NCBI RefSeq assembly: GCF_000585395.1
Contig: NZ_KK073875.1
Coordinates: 4,164,600-4,228,599, forward strand
Source of the DNA: Saccharibacillus sacchari DSM 19268
Lineage (GTDB): Bacteria > Bacillota > Bacilli > Paenibacillales > Paenibacillaceae
Reading direction: 5' to 3'
Length of the DNA: 64,000 nt
Part shown: positions 49,410 through 57,597 of the stretch, in pieces
Layout: every line of letters starts with the position of its first letter
Position numbering within the stretch: the stretch's first letter is position 1
Translations under genes and position numbers: made by a program
The notes under the pieces: generated by a model
The model's input: the letters and a program-made list of their open reading frames with translations, nothing else
What the model was told of the DNA's origin: nothing
Database searches by the model: none

Positions 49410-51112
49410 CAGTTCATCATCCTCCTGTCCGAACGAATGAACCGGGATACGAATTCGTCTTCCGGCTGCACGCCGATTCGTCTGGCCAGGATATGCAGCG
49501 ACGTCTCATGCAGATGCGCTTCTTCAACCACTTGCGCATTGCCCAAAATCCGTGCCGGCGTATCGTCCGCAAGCTTGCGTCCTTCAGCCAGCACAACGGT
49601 TCTTTGACCGTATTCCAACATTAGATGCATATCGTGCGTAATCAAAATCAAAGTCATTCCCTGACTGTTAAGCTCCATCAGAAACTTCATCATTTCATTA
49701 TAATGCCGGAAATCCTGTCCCGCCGTAGGCTCGTCGAGAATCAAGATTTCGGGGCGCAGAACGAGAATCGAAGCAATCGTGGCACGCTTCTTCTGTCCGT
49801 AACTGAGCGCCGATACCGGCCAACTGCGGAACGGATATAACCCGCAGACGCGCAGCGTCTCATTGACCCGATCCCGAATCTCGGCTTCCGGAACTCCTCG
49901 ATTTACCAATCCAAGCGCAACTTCGTCGTACAACAAAGGCTTGGATAGCATATGATTGGGATTCTGCATCACAAAACCGATCACATCGGCACGCTCGCGA
50001 ATCGTATCCCGGGATAGATCGCGTCCGTTCAGTCGTATTGAACCGGAAGAAGGTTTGTGAAAACCGCAAATCAACCGGGAGATTGTCGACTTGCCCGCTC
50101 CGTTGCGACCTGCGATACACAAGATTTCACCACGGCCTACGCTTAATGAGACGTCTTGCAGCACGGGCTTCGCCGGATCGTAGCCGAAAGTAATTCCTTC
50201 CAGCTCCAACAACGGCTGCTTGACGTCCGACTTCGGACTCGCCAAATTAGCCTCGTGCCAGCGAATCAACTGCTCCGTGCAGCCTTCAAGATCGACGCTT
50301 TCTACGCTTCTTGGACCGATCTCAGGCGTTACTGCGCAACCCGCGTATCGCATAGCCGACAGATGCAGCGGTTCCCGGATTCCTTTTTCACGCAAAAGAC
50401 CCGAACAAAGCAGCTCGTCCGGCGGTAGATCCGCAACGATCCGTCCTTCTTCGATCACGATAATTCGGTCTACCGGGCAATGCAGCACTTCCTCCAATCG
50501 ATGTTCCACAATCATAATCGTCCGTCCGGATTCGCGGTGCAATCGGTCGATCAGCTCCACCGTCGCCCGTCCTGCATGGGGATCGAGACTCGCCAACGGT
50601 TCGTCAAATAACAAGATCGGCGCTCCGCCAACCAGGCCGCCGGCCAGCGTCGTTTTCTGCTTTTGACCTCCTGACAGTTCTTGCGGAGAAGCATCGAGGA
50701 AATCGGAAAATTCGACTTCGGCCGCGGCTTCTTGAACCCGGCGAATCATTTCCGCATGCGGAACGCCGTCGTTCTCCAGCTTAAACGCAATGTCTTCGGC
50801 TACCGTCAGACCGACAAATTGACCGTCCGGATCCTGCATCACCGTTCCGATGAAGTCGGACAGCTCGGCGATTCCCATGCCTTTGCTATCCGCTCCCATT
50901 ATTTTGAGTACGCCCGAATGTTCACCGGGATAAAAATGCGGCGCAAGCCCGTTGATACAGTGCGCCAGCGTGCTTTTGCCGGAGCCTGAAGGACCGACGA
51001 TCAGTACCTTTTCTCCTTCATGAATCGTTAAGTTGATATCCCGCAGCGTCGGTTCACTCTGCGCGCGATATTGAAATGTAAATTGATCGAACTCGATCAC
51101 CGGTTTTTTCAT
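49409..51112 (-). CDS. Fused ECF transporter ATPase (two ABC domains)
   Basis: This is a 567-residue protein with two ATPase domains in one chain, equivalent to EcfA1 and EcfA2. Domain 1 has Walker A VGPSGSGKST, signature LSGGQKQKTTLAG and Walker B ILLFDEPLASLD. Domain 2 has Walker A AGRNGAGKST, signature LSYGQKKRATIAS and Walker B ILILDEPTAGQD. The fusion is common for dedicated group I ECF systems. AAAGGAAA precedes the ATG. It powers the transporter with the adjacent EcfT and S component. Confidence 0.94.
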   Translation of the reverse strand: MKKPVIEFDQFTFQYRAQSEPTLRDINLTIHEGEKVLIVGPSGSGKSTLAHCINGLAPHFYPGEHSGVLKIMGADSKGMGIAELSDFIGTVMQDPDGQFVGLTVAEDIAFKLENDGVPHAEMIRRVQEAAAEVEFSDFLDASPQELSGGQKQKTTLAGGLVGGAPILLFDEPLASLDPHAGRATVELIDRLHRESGRTIMIVEHRLEEVLHCPVDRIIVIEEGRIVADLPPDELLCSGLLREKGIREPLHLSAMRYAGCAVTPEIGPRSVESVDLEGCTEQLIRWHEANLASPKSDVKQPLLELEGITFGYDPAKPVLQDVSLSVGRGEILCIAGRNGAGKSTISRLICGFHKPSSGSIRLNGRDLSRDTIRERADVIGFVMQNPNHMLSKPLLYDEVALGLVNRGVPEAEIRDRVNETLRVCGLYPFRSWPVSALSYGQKKRATIASILVLRPEILILDEPTAGQDFRHYNEMMKFLMELNSQGMTLILITHDMHLMLEYGQRTVVLAEGRKLADDTPARILGNAQVVEEAHLHETSLHILARRIGVQPEDEFVSRFIRSDRRMMN

Positions 51113-51148
51113 GGCTTTCCTTTCTCGTTACCGATCTGATCTGCAAAC

Positions 51149-51178
51149 GAAAAAGCCGGCTGAATGCACCGGCTTTTC
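51149..51178 (-). terminator. Intercistronic stem-loop between S component and ATPase genes
   Basis: AAAAAGCCGG pairs with CCGGCTTTT around a 10-base loop. It lies between the S-component stop and the ATPase start and can act as a partial terminator. Confidence 0.75.
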
Positions 51179-51208
51179 TGCGCTTGCTTCTTTCCCAATT
51201 TTCACATG

Positions 51209-51766
51209 CTAGGCTTCCCGCGTCAAGCTTCCGCGCTTCGTGCGCGTTTTGGAATATGCGATGGCGATCAGCGTTCCCAAAATGGCAACCGTCACCATGT
51301 TCATAGCGCCAGCCGCAAGACCTTGCGTAAAGACTTTGTTCGCCGGTTCCGCATAGATGAGAATATCCAGCACCGGAGCGACGATAAACCATGCAGCCGC
51401 GTTAGCGATGATTTGAGCGATATTGAACCGCAAAATCTCTTTGCCGCCGAATTCGCCGTCATGAATACGAATCCCGCGACTAAACAACCCGGCAAGCAGA
51501 CCGAATACGCCGGAAGCGATGATCCAGCTGAACCAAGGTCCGAACGAGATCAGATCCGCTACGGTATGGCCGATCAGACCGATCAGCAGTCCCGCCCATG
51601 GTCCATACAACAACGCGAACAATGCCAAGATCGCGTAGTTCGTTTGCAAGTTGGTGTTCGGAATTCCTGTCGGAATGGAGCCGAAACGAGCCAATACGAC
51701 GAACAACGCCGCTCCGATCCCGATCGCGACGACCGTTTTAACCGAGAACCCTTTCGAAGATTGCAT
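51209..51766 (-). CDS. ECF transporter S component (UPF0397 family)
   Basis: This is a 185-residue substrate-binding membrane protein of the UPF0397 family with about six helices. [21 protein letters not shown] and [20 protein letters not shown] are the family's conserved opening, and [20 protein letters not shown] is its mid-protein motif. GAGGGG precedes the ATG at 51766, so the in-frame start at 51793 is not used. It is the first gene of the ECF operon. UPF0397 members are assigned to riboflavin or other vitamin uptake in annotation, but the substrate here is not proven. No riboswitch was recognised upstream. Confidence 0.85.
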   Translation of the reverse strand: MQSSKGFSVKTVVAIGIGAALFVVLARFGSIPTGIPNTNLQTNYAILALFALLYGPWAGLLIGLIGHTVADLISFGPWFSWIIASGVFGLLAGLFSRGIRIHDGEFGGKEILRFNIAQIIANAAAWFIVAPVLDILIYAEPANKVFTQGLAAGAMNMVTVAILGTLIAIAYSKTRTKRGSLTREA

Positions 51767-52009
51767 AAATTCCCCTCTTTTCTTTATAAACATGCGAATC
51801 GTTAAACGATTGCCTTCTTTGCGTTGATTATACCGGGATAAATGTTGTATGGCTACCGTTTTTTTATGAAAAGTATATTTTATTCATCGGAATTATAAGA
51901 ATAAAGGAATCGGCCGTCGGACCGATAGACATCACCTTTAGGCAATGCTAGCGTTAAACAGACTCGGTTGATCAAAAATCCGGAATTTGGCCTAAGGAGT
52001 GTATGTGCA

Positions 52010-52882
52010 ATGGATGAAAAGCAGTCTAAACTCGCTTCATTTTTTCAACACCCGCTAGCATGGATGGTTATTGGTTTCGTCTTGCTTGTTTTGTGTAATA
52101 GCCTGCTCGGTCCGATGATCGGTTCGACGGATATTCCGTTTGTCGTATCAATGTCGCTCGTTAGCGGAATCGTCTATGTTGTCGCATACATACTGATCAT
52201 GAAGGCCATAGCGCGCCGCCGTTTGTCCGAGTTGACGCTTAGCCGCGCCGGACGCGAAACGCTGCTGGGCATCGGAACCGGTATTCTTTTTATCGGAATC
52301 AGCGTACTTCTTATTATGGCTTTCGGCGGATACAGCTTCCATTGGTCACCCGCCGGATCAACAGGCGTGCTGCTCGCTGGATTGCTGCTGTTTTCCAGTG
52401 CGGCTTTATTCGAAGAACTGGTATTTCGCGGCCTTTTGGTACAAGGAATCGAGCGCCTTGGCGGAAGCTGGATGGCGTTGGCATTGACTTCGATCTTCTT
52501 CGGCGGCGTTCATATGGCTAATCCGAACGCAACATTTCTAAGCGCCGCAGCCATTGCGATCGAAGCGGGACTTCTGCTCGGCGCAGCGTTCTTATGGCGG
52601 CGGAATCTATGGTTCGTTACGGGACTGCATTTTGCGTGGAATTCTTGCGTCAGTCTCCTTGGGATTCCGGTATCGGGGATTGATTCGGCGGGTTTGTTTG
52701 AAGTCCGCGTAGCGGGAAGCGATCTGCTGACGGGAGGTGCTTTCGGAATTGAAGCTTCGATTGTTCCGGTGATTGTGGGCCTGATGCTTTCGCTCTGGAT
52801 GGTAGCGCGTGCGCATACGGCGGGTCGTTGGCGATCTTTTCGTGAGCGGCGACAGGATATTTTCCCGCAGAAAAAAGCCTGA
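52010..52882 (+). CDS. CPBP family intramembrane metalloprotease
   Basis: This is a 290-residue polytopic membrane protein of the CPBP/Abi (Rce1-like) family with about eight helices. The catalytic motifs are EELVFRG (EExxxR), FFGGVHM (His), and LHFAWN (His and Asn), all inside the membrane helices. Related proteins process prenylated or peptide substrates or give bacteriocin self-immunity. The ATG at 52010 follows AAGGAG by about 10 bases. It is monocistronic and divergent from the ECF operon. The substrate is unknown. Confidence 0.9.
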   Translation: MDEKQSKLASFFQHPLAWMVIGFVLLVLCNSLLGPMIGSTDIPFVVSMSLVSGIVYVVAYILIMKAIARRRLSELTLSRAGRETLLGIGTGILFIGISVLLIMAFGGYSFHWSPAGSTGVLLAGLLLFSSAALFEELVFRGLLVQGIERLGGSWMALALTSIFFGGVHMANPNATFLSAAAIAIEAGLLLGAAFLWRRNLWFVTGLHFAWNSCVSLLGIPVSGIDSAGLFEVRVAGSDLLTGGAFGIEASIVPVIVGLMLSLWMVARAHTAGRWRSFRERRQDIFPQKKA

Positions 52883-52892
52883 GTTTCTCAGG

Positions 52893-53001
52893 CTAGTAGC
52901 TTGACCAAGTTAAACGTAAGGTTACGCCCACCTGAAACGCACCTAAAGCGTGTGCATTTCAGTCGAGCGCAAACCTCTATTAAGGTTGGCCAAGCTACTA
53001 G
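52893..53001 (+). repeat. Repeat family C, copy 1 (palindrome-ended element)
   Basis: These 109 bp begin CTAGTAGCTTGACCAA and end TTGGCCAAGCTACTAG, complementary but for one base. Inner CTGAAACGCAC/GTGCATTTCAG arms extend the fold. A shorter copy lies at 22832-22896. It follows a hairpin that overlaps the CPBP stop codon. Confidence 0.8.
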
Positions 53002-53024
53002 GCGGTCGAGAAAGTCACGTGTGC

Positions 53025-53092
53025 GCGAGGAAAGCCAGAAGAATCCGAGAGAAACTTCCATCATATGTTTCTAAATTTCATCTCTTCCTCGC
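53025..53092. other. Hairpin between convergent genes
   Basis: GCGAGGAA pairs with TTCCTCGC over a 52-base interior with an inner GAAAC/GTTTC pairing. It lies just past the stop of the 201-aa gene. No T-tract follows, so its role is unclear. Confidence 0.4.
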
Positions 53093-53116
53093 CTGACGCT
53101 TTATAAAGCCGGGACA

Positions 53117-53722
53117 TTAAACCAGAACAATTTCCGGACCGACAGGATCTTCTTTTCCATAATCGTTGTAGGCCCGCACACGGAATTCGATGTTCGATAA
53201 ATCATCAGGCAGTGGCGGACTGATGATAAAGTTCTGAGACATTTTGCCCGTCGTTCCGGATCCATTTTCCATACGGCAGTCGTAAGGTTGATCGCCCTGG
53301 ATTTCAAGTACAAATTCACAATGAATACGCTCGGAATAATGAAGATTAAATGATTCTTCCCAGTCTGCGCTTAATACAGCAACACTTGCATTACTGTATT
53401 GGCGTACGGTGACCACCGAGTAGAAAACTCCGAGTTGTTCAGCCGATCTCATCACAGGAATCTGACACCTAAATTCGTTCGGCTTCACTCGGGGCTTGTA
53501 CATATCCTCAAGATTTAAGGTAGAAAATACGGTATGCAGGTATTCTTCATAAAACCCGTATTTCTCTGCCCACTCTTTTACCACGACTTTGAGCGGATGT
53601 CCCGGATTCCCTTCCGCCAACTCTTTGCGCTGTTTGAGCAACTCGCAAATTTTTTCATCAACCGGCTGAAGCCTCTCGTTGTAATAACCGTCTTTTCGTT
53701 CAAAATCTGCGGCTTCCATCAT
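53117..53722 (-). CDS. Hypothetical protein
   Basis: This is a 201-residue soluble protein that I do not recognise. An N-terminal helix (LQPVDEKICELLKQRKELAEG, about residues 18-38) is followed by a globular part rich in beta strands and aromatic residues (QYSNASVAVLSADWEESFNL). The C-terminus reads IEFRVRAYNDYGKEDPVGPEIVLV, an FN3-like strand pattern. Of the three adjacent ATG codons, the one at 53722 lies 8 bases from GGAGG and is chosen. It lies after the broken GNAT gene with a small gap, so an operon with it is possible. Confidence 0.65.
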   Translation of the reverse strand: MMEAADFERKDGYYNERLQPVDEKICELLKQRKELAEGNPGHPLKVVVKEWAEKYGFYEEYLHTVFSTLNLEDMYKPRVKPNEFRCQIPVMRSAEQLGVFYSVVTVRQYSNASVAVLSADWEESFNLHYSERIHCEFVLEIQGDQPYDCRMENGSGTTGKMSQNFIISPPLPDDLSNIEFRVRAYNDYGKEDPVGPEIVLV

Positions 53723-53747
53723 CATCTTTTCCTCCCGCATTCTGTCG

Positions 53748-54250
53748 TCATACGATCCGTCTATAGAATTTCTTATCGACCTCCATCACCGGGAACCCGG
53801 GCGGCAGCATGTCTACGGTCACTTCGACAAATCCGTTCTTTTCGTAGAAACGGTGGGCAGCTTGGAAAGCGAGCGTCGTTCCGAGCCATATCTCCTCCAG
53901 CCCCCGCTGCTCTGCCCAGGTGAAAGCCTCATCCAATAAACGCTTCGAGACGGCATATTGTCCGCCTTGGAATTCTTTTTCACGAACATTTTACGTAACG
54001 CTGCCCGATCCTGCCCGATGTCCAACAACGCAATTGTGCCAATGATTTCGCCTTCATGGAGTGCGGTCCAAAAGTTCCCTTTTCCCGTCTGATAAAAGGT
54101 CTCGATCTGAAGCAGGTCGGGCTCGTCTTCCAATGTGATCGGAACGCCGTATTCGTTGCGCTGGATATGTAGAATAAGCTCGGCCGTGCGATCTCTCCGC
54201 TCAACGGAAGAGGCGTAAGGTTCGACCGTATACGCGGGATTTTTGTTCAT
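53748..54250 (-). pseudogene. GNAT N-acetyltransferase broken by a one-base deletion
   Basis: The N-terminal frame reads MNKNPAYTVEPYASSVERR to ALRKMFVKK with a GNAT acceptor strand (GEIIGTIALLD). The sequence then continues in another frame as QYAVSKRLLDEAFTWAEQRG, ending with the AAHRFYEKNGFVEV motif of GNAT enzymes. Restoring one G in the AAAAAG-AATTCC stretch near 53975 gives one complete 167-residue protein. GGAGGGAG precedes the start. It is either a real pseudogene or an assembly error in a homopolymer; expression may give only the first part. Confidence 0.8.
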
Positions 54251-54279
54251 GGTACTCCCTCCGATCTTGGCCTTCTATA

Positions 54280-54966
54280 TTAATTGCCCGTCATACTCTC
54301 CCACGGCAAGCTTGGCGGCTCCGGCAGCTCGATCTCCCACTCCAGTTCGCGCCAAGGCGTCGATTCGTCCGCAAGAGGTCCGCGCAAAATTCCCACATTG
54401 ATCTCCGACAACTCCTCCGAGAGATCGCCTGCCCAGAACTGCCTCCCCGCCATATAGGCAACCGCGTAATCGGGCCAACTCCGATACGAATAACGAGCCC
54501 GAACCGCCGTATGCAGCAGACAGATTTCTTCTTCTTCCTCGCCGATATACCCTTCCAGACGCGCGCAGCGAAGGTAAAAGGCCAAGCGCCCCAAATCCCA
54601 AGCGGCGATCCCCGCAGGCGGCAGCCGATCCATATAGAGATGCACCGTGTATAGTTCGGCATATCGCTCCATTTCCCGCCTGCTTTCCACATAAGCCTTA
54701 CGTTGTGCCAACGTCATTCCGCTGAGTTTCACACGCATATCCTGAAAACCGGGATTGTGCATCCCTGCCCACATGCGTTCCGCCAAGTGCCTCATACCTT
54801 CCGCATCTGTAATCCCCCATAGGTCTTCCAAAATGCCGGATGAATTGAAATTGGCATTGCGACATGCGGCGGGGGTGTACGGAGGTTGCACTCCGTTTTG
54901 CGTCAACAAAGGCGCTCCGAGCGCCGTTGCCCAATCCAAAGCACGTTGATATCCGTAAGCATCCAT
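54280..54966 (-). CDS. DUF1266 domain protein of an HscC-type chaperone operon
   Basis: This is a 228-residue soluble protein. The DUF1266 domain (about 75-190) is clear: IAAWDLGRLAFYLRCARLEG and YRSWPDYAVAYMAGRQFW are its signature segments. The start shares one base with the stop of the J/TPR gene (TAATG), so translation is coupled. In Escherichia coli the DUF1266 proteins YbeR and YbeU are encoded beside DjlB, DjlC and HscC. The same association here, in a Gram-positive host, suggests one chaperone system. The biochemical role is unknown. Confidence 0.85.
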   Translation of the reverse strand: MDAYGYQRALDWATALGAPLLTQNGVQPPYTPAACRNANFNSSGILEDLWGITDAEGMRHLAERMWAGMHNPGFQDMRVKLSGMTLAQRKAYVESRREMERYAELYTVHLYMDRLPPAGIAAWDLGRLAFYLRCARLEGYIGEEEEEICLLHTAVRARYSYRSWPDYAVAYMAGRQFWAGDLSEELSEINVGILRGPLADESTPWRELEWEIELPEPPSLPWESMTGN

Positions 54967-57596
54967 TACCTATTCCAACCCTCCATTTCATAAGGCCGAA
55001 CATCGCGCGGCTCTATTCGAATCGGACGAAGCTTCATACTGAACGGCCAGCTCTCCCGGCGCGACGGGCTGCGCATTAACTGGCGGAGCGAAGACGGAAT
55101 CGAGCTTCGTCCTTCCATTTTTTCCAATCTGGATTTGTAATCGGGATGCGACGGGTTTTCTTCATAAGCTGCACGTGCCAACTGTAGCGCCTCCTCCGTC
55201 AGACCGATCTCGAACAAAGCAATCGACAGCAGGCTGGTCACGTCGCCGCGTAACCCTGCATCGTAAGCGCGGCGAAGATGCGGCATAGCCGACTCGTACT
55301 CGTCTTTTTCCACCAGCATTGCACCGATATAATAATGAAGCGGCGGATAAAACGGCTCGATCGACGGTCGATTCAGCAATTCACTAATCGCCGACTCCGC
55401 TTCCGCTGCACGTCCATGTTCAAATAAAACGCTGATTCGCCGCATTTGCGTCTCGGTATCCTCCGGCTCCAGCGCCAAGATTCGATCTGCATAATCTAGT
55501 GCCGACGCCTCGCCGCTAGCTGCCAATTCATCCAATGCAAAACGAAGAATTTCGGGATCATCGGGCGTAACTTCGGCTGCGCGCATAAACGTACCCCGCG
55601 CTTCATGGCTCCGTCCCAGCTTGCGGTAAGCCCAGCCTTGAAGCAGCAACAGTTTACCGTCGACCTCTGTCGCCTTTTCCGCCTCGGCCAATGCCTCGGC
55701 ATATCGGCTTTTACGCAAATACAGCTCGCATAAGGCGACGCGAACAATCGGTGAATCTCCGAAGTTCCGAGCGTGTTCCAGACTTTTCAGCGCTTCGTCA
55801 TAACGTCTCGTTTGGAGTTCGCATAGCCCTTTCATCCATAGCCAATCAGGATGGATCGAACGGTTAGTCGAAGCACGCTCAAAATCTGCCAGCGCGTCCT
55901 CGTACTGCCCCAGCCGATAGCGAATGATCGCCCGTTTGCCGTAATGAACGCCTTCCGGTTTCAAGCTCAACGTGCGACTGATCAATTCCAATGCTTCCTT
56001 GTGATGATGCTGGCCGATTGCGCAATCCGCCAATGCAGCCCAGATGATAACGTTCTCGCCTGAAAAAAGGGTTTGCGCGGTTTTGAGGTCTTTTTCCGCA
56101 GCCGACCATTGTTCGCACCCGGTCCGGTACAATCCGCGGTGCAACCAGGCATAGTACGCATTTTGCGACGAAGAAGAGCTCAAGTCGACCGCCTGATCCA
56201 GGCAGCGGGCGCCTTCCTCTTCGCGGCCCAGTATGATCCACACCCGACCGAGCAGCGTCTTCATTTCACTTGTCGATCCGTACATCGGAGCTTCTGTCAG
56301 CAATCGTTCGCAATCCGCATAACGCTCCAACTCAAACAACAACTCCCCTGCCGCAAAGCGTGAATCCCGATCCCCCGGATATCTTTTCAACACTTCAAGC
56401 AGTTGCCCGACCTGCATCGCCTGCAAATCAAGCAACCGAATACGCAGTTCAATATCCGATGGTTCTAACAGTAACGCTAAATCGCATACTTGCCGGGCCT
56501 CGCCGAAGCGTTCCAATTCGCGAAGGCAGCGTGCCAAGCCAAGCAAAGCCTGCGGATCATTGGGCAAAAGGTCGAGCGCACGCTGAATCAAATCCAAAGC
56601 CTCCGCTGCACGCTCCGTTTCCAGAAACCGATCGGCCAAGCGCAGTAACGCATCCCGTTCATTCGGAAAAGCAGCAACCAGCGCCTTCCAATCTTCTTCG
56701 GCACGCAAATCCTCGCCGAGCAGATGCAGCGTAGTCGCTCGAAGCCGTAACAAATCCGGATCTCGATGAAACAAAATATACGCCGTATCAAACTGTTCCA
56801 TAGCCTCGCGAAGACGACCGTTCCCCAGCAAAGCCGCTCCGCGTGCTCGTAAAGACAGAAACTCATCATGCAAAAAATCTTTTCCAAAAGGCAAATACTC
56901 GAATCTTAACGCTGCGGGCTGGCGAATCGAATTCAGTACGAACGCAGCAAAATCGGGCGGAACCAGCTTGGCAAGCCCAACCTCGTCGTCTGTCCAATAA
57001 AAGATTTGGTCGAGCTTTTGCCAGACGGGTAACGGAAGATGAGGATGCTCCGATAAAAAGGCCAGAACCTTCGGTTGCACTTCTTGCTTGAACGAGAAAT
57101 TCTGCAATTGTTCGTACTCAAGCAGCTCGTTCCATTTTTCAACTTGGATTCGCTGGGCGTAGTCGTTATATAACTCTTCGAACAATCGAATCAAGCCGTC
57201 AGGATCAAGAACGTCAACAGGTTGCTCAGAAACGGATGCGGGCATATCGGTCGGACCCGGATGCGCGGGACTGCCCTGTTCGTCGTTAGTTCTTGTTACC
57301 CTGCGCCGCTGCGCCAAACGATTCGCTTCTCCCCAAGCAGGCAGACGCTCTGCGTCATGCTCCCCGTTCGATGCTGCCGCATCATTCGCCGAACCGCCGA
57401 CGGAATGTGCATCCGCGCGCGCCTGCGATTCCAATGTTTTCGCCTGCTCCAATGCTTCGCCGTACGCTTCGCGCAGACGTTGGAACCCTTCCGGATCATC
57501 TTCGGGGTGCGTCTTTTTTAAAAGAGCCGCATAAGCGCGTTTGATCGCCCGGCTGTCTGAGGTCGGCGCTATGCCGAGGATCTGCCAGATTCCCAT
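54966..57596 (-). CDS. J-domain protein with TPR array (HscC partner)
   Basis: This is an 876-residue co-chaperone-like protein. The N-terminal J domain (1-50) reads GIWQILGIAPTSDSRAIKRA and carries HPE (30-32) in place of the canonical HPD. A linker of about 100 residues follows. From about 270 to 830 there are TPR-type helix pairs (RLREAMEQFDTAYILFH, NDPQALLGLARCLRELERFG, EGVHYGKRAIIRYRLGQYED). It starts 1 bp after the Hsp70 stop and ends overlapping the DUF1266 gene. The HPE change may tune or abolish Hsp70 stimulation, though similar variants occur in this family. Confidence 0.88.
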   Translation of the reverse strand: MGIWQILGIAPTSDSRAIKRAYAALLKKTHPEDDPEGFQRLREAYGEALEQAKTLESQARADAHSVGGSANDAAASNGEHDAERLPAWGEANRLAQRRRVTRTNDEQGSPAHPGPTDMPASVSEQPVDVLDPDGLIRLFEELYNDYAQRIQVEKWNELLEYEQLQNFSFKQEVQPKVLAFLSEHPHLPLPVWQKLDQIFYWTDDEVGLAKLVPPDFAAFVLNSIRQPAALRFEYLPFGKDFLHDEFLSLRARGAALLGNGRLREAMEQFDTAYILFHRDPDLLRLRATTLHLLGEDLRAEEDWKALVAAFPNERDALLRLADRFLETERAAEALDLIQRALDLLPNDPQALLGLARCLRELERFGEARQVCDLALLLEPSDIELRIRLLDLQAMQVGQLLEVLKRYPGDRDSRFAAGELLFELERYADCERLLTEAPMYGSTSEMKTLLGRVWIILGREEEGARCLDQAVDLSSSSSQNAYYAWLHRGLYRTGCEQWSAAEKDLKTAQTLFSGENVIIWAALADCAIGQHHHKEALELISRTLSLKPEGVHYGKRAIIRYRLGQYEDALADFERASTNRSIHPDWLWMKGLCELQTRRYDEALKSLEHARNFGDSPIVRVALCELYLRKSRYAEALAEAEKATEVDGKLLLLQGWAYRKLGRSHEARGTFMRAAEVTPDDPEILRFALDELAASGEASALDYADRILALEPEDTETQMRRISVLFEHGRAAEAESAISELLNRPSIEPFYPPLHYYIGAMLVEKDEYESAMPHLRRAYDAGLRGDVTSLLSIALFEIGLTEEALQLARAAYEENPSHPDYKSRLEKMEGRSSIPSSLRQLMRSPSRRESWPFSMKLRPIRIEPRDVRPYEMEGWNR

Positions 57597-57597
57597 C

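Noticed and set aside
51767-52009. A riboswitch in the leader of the ECF transporter
   Set aside because: The region was examined for FMN, thiamine, cobalamin and preQ1-type cores. No conserved core was recognised; only a -10-like TATAAT and a short inverted repeat (ATCGG...CCGAT) were seen.
52877-52895. AGCCTGA-GTTTC-TCAGGCT hairpin as a terminator for the CPBP gene
   Set aside because: It overlaps the stop codon and has its T-tract only on the minus strand, so it is not a clear terminator for the plus-strand gene.
54966-57596. Treating the HPE motif as evidence that the J/TPR gene is a pseudogene
   Set aside because: The frame is intact over 876 codons, tightly coupled to its neighbours, and similar HPE variants occur in related J proteins as far as I recall.
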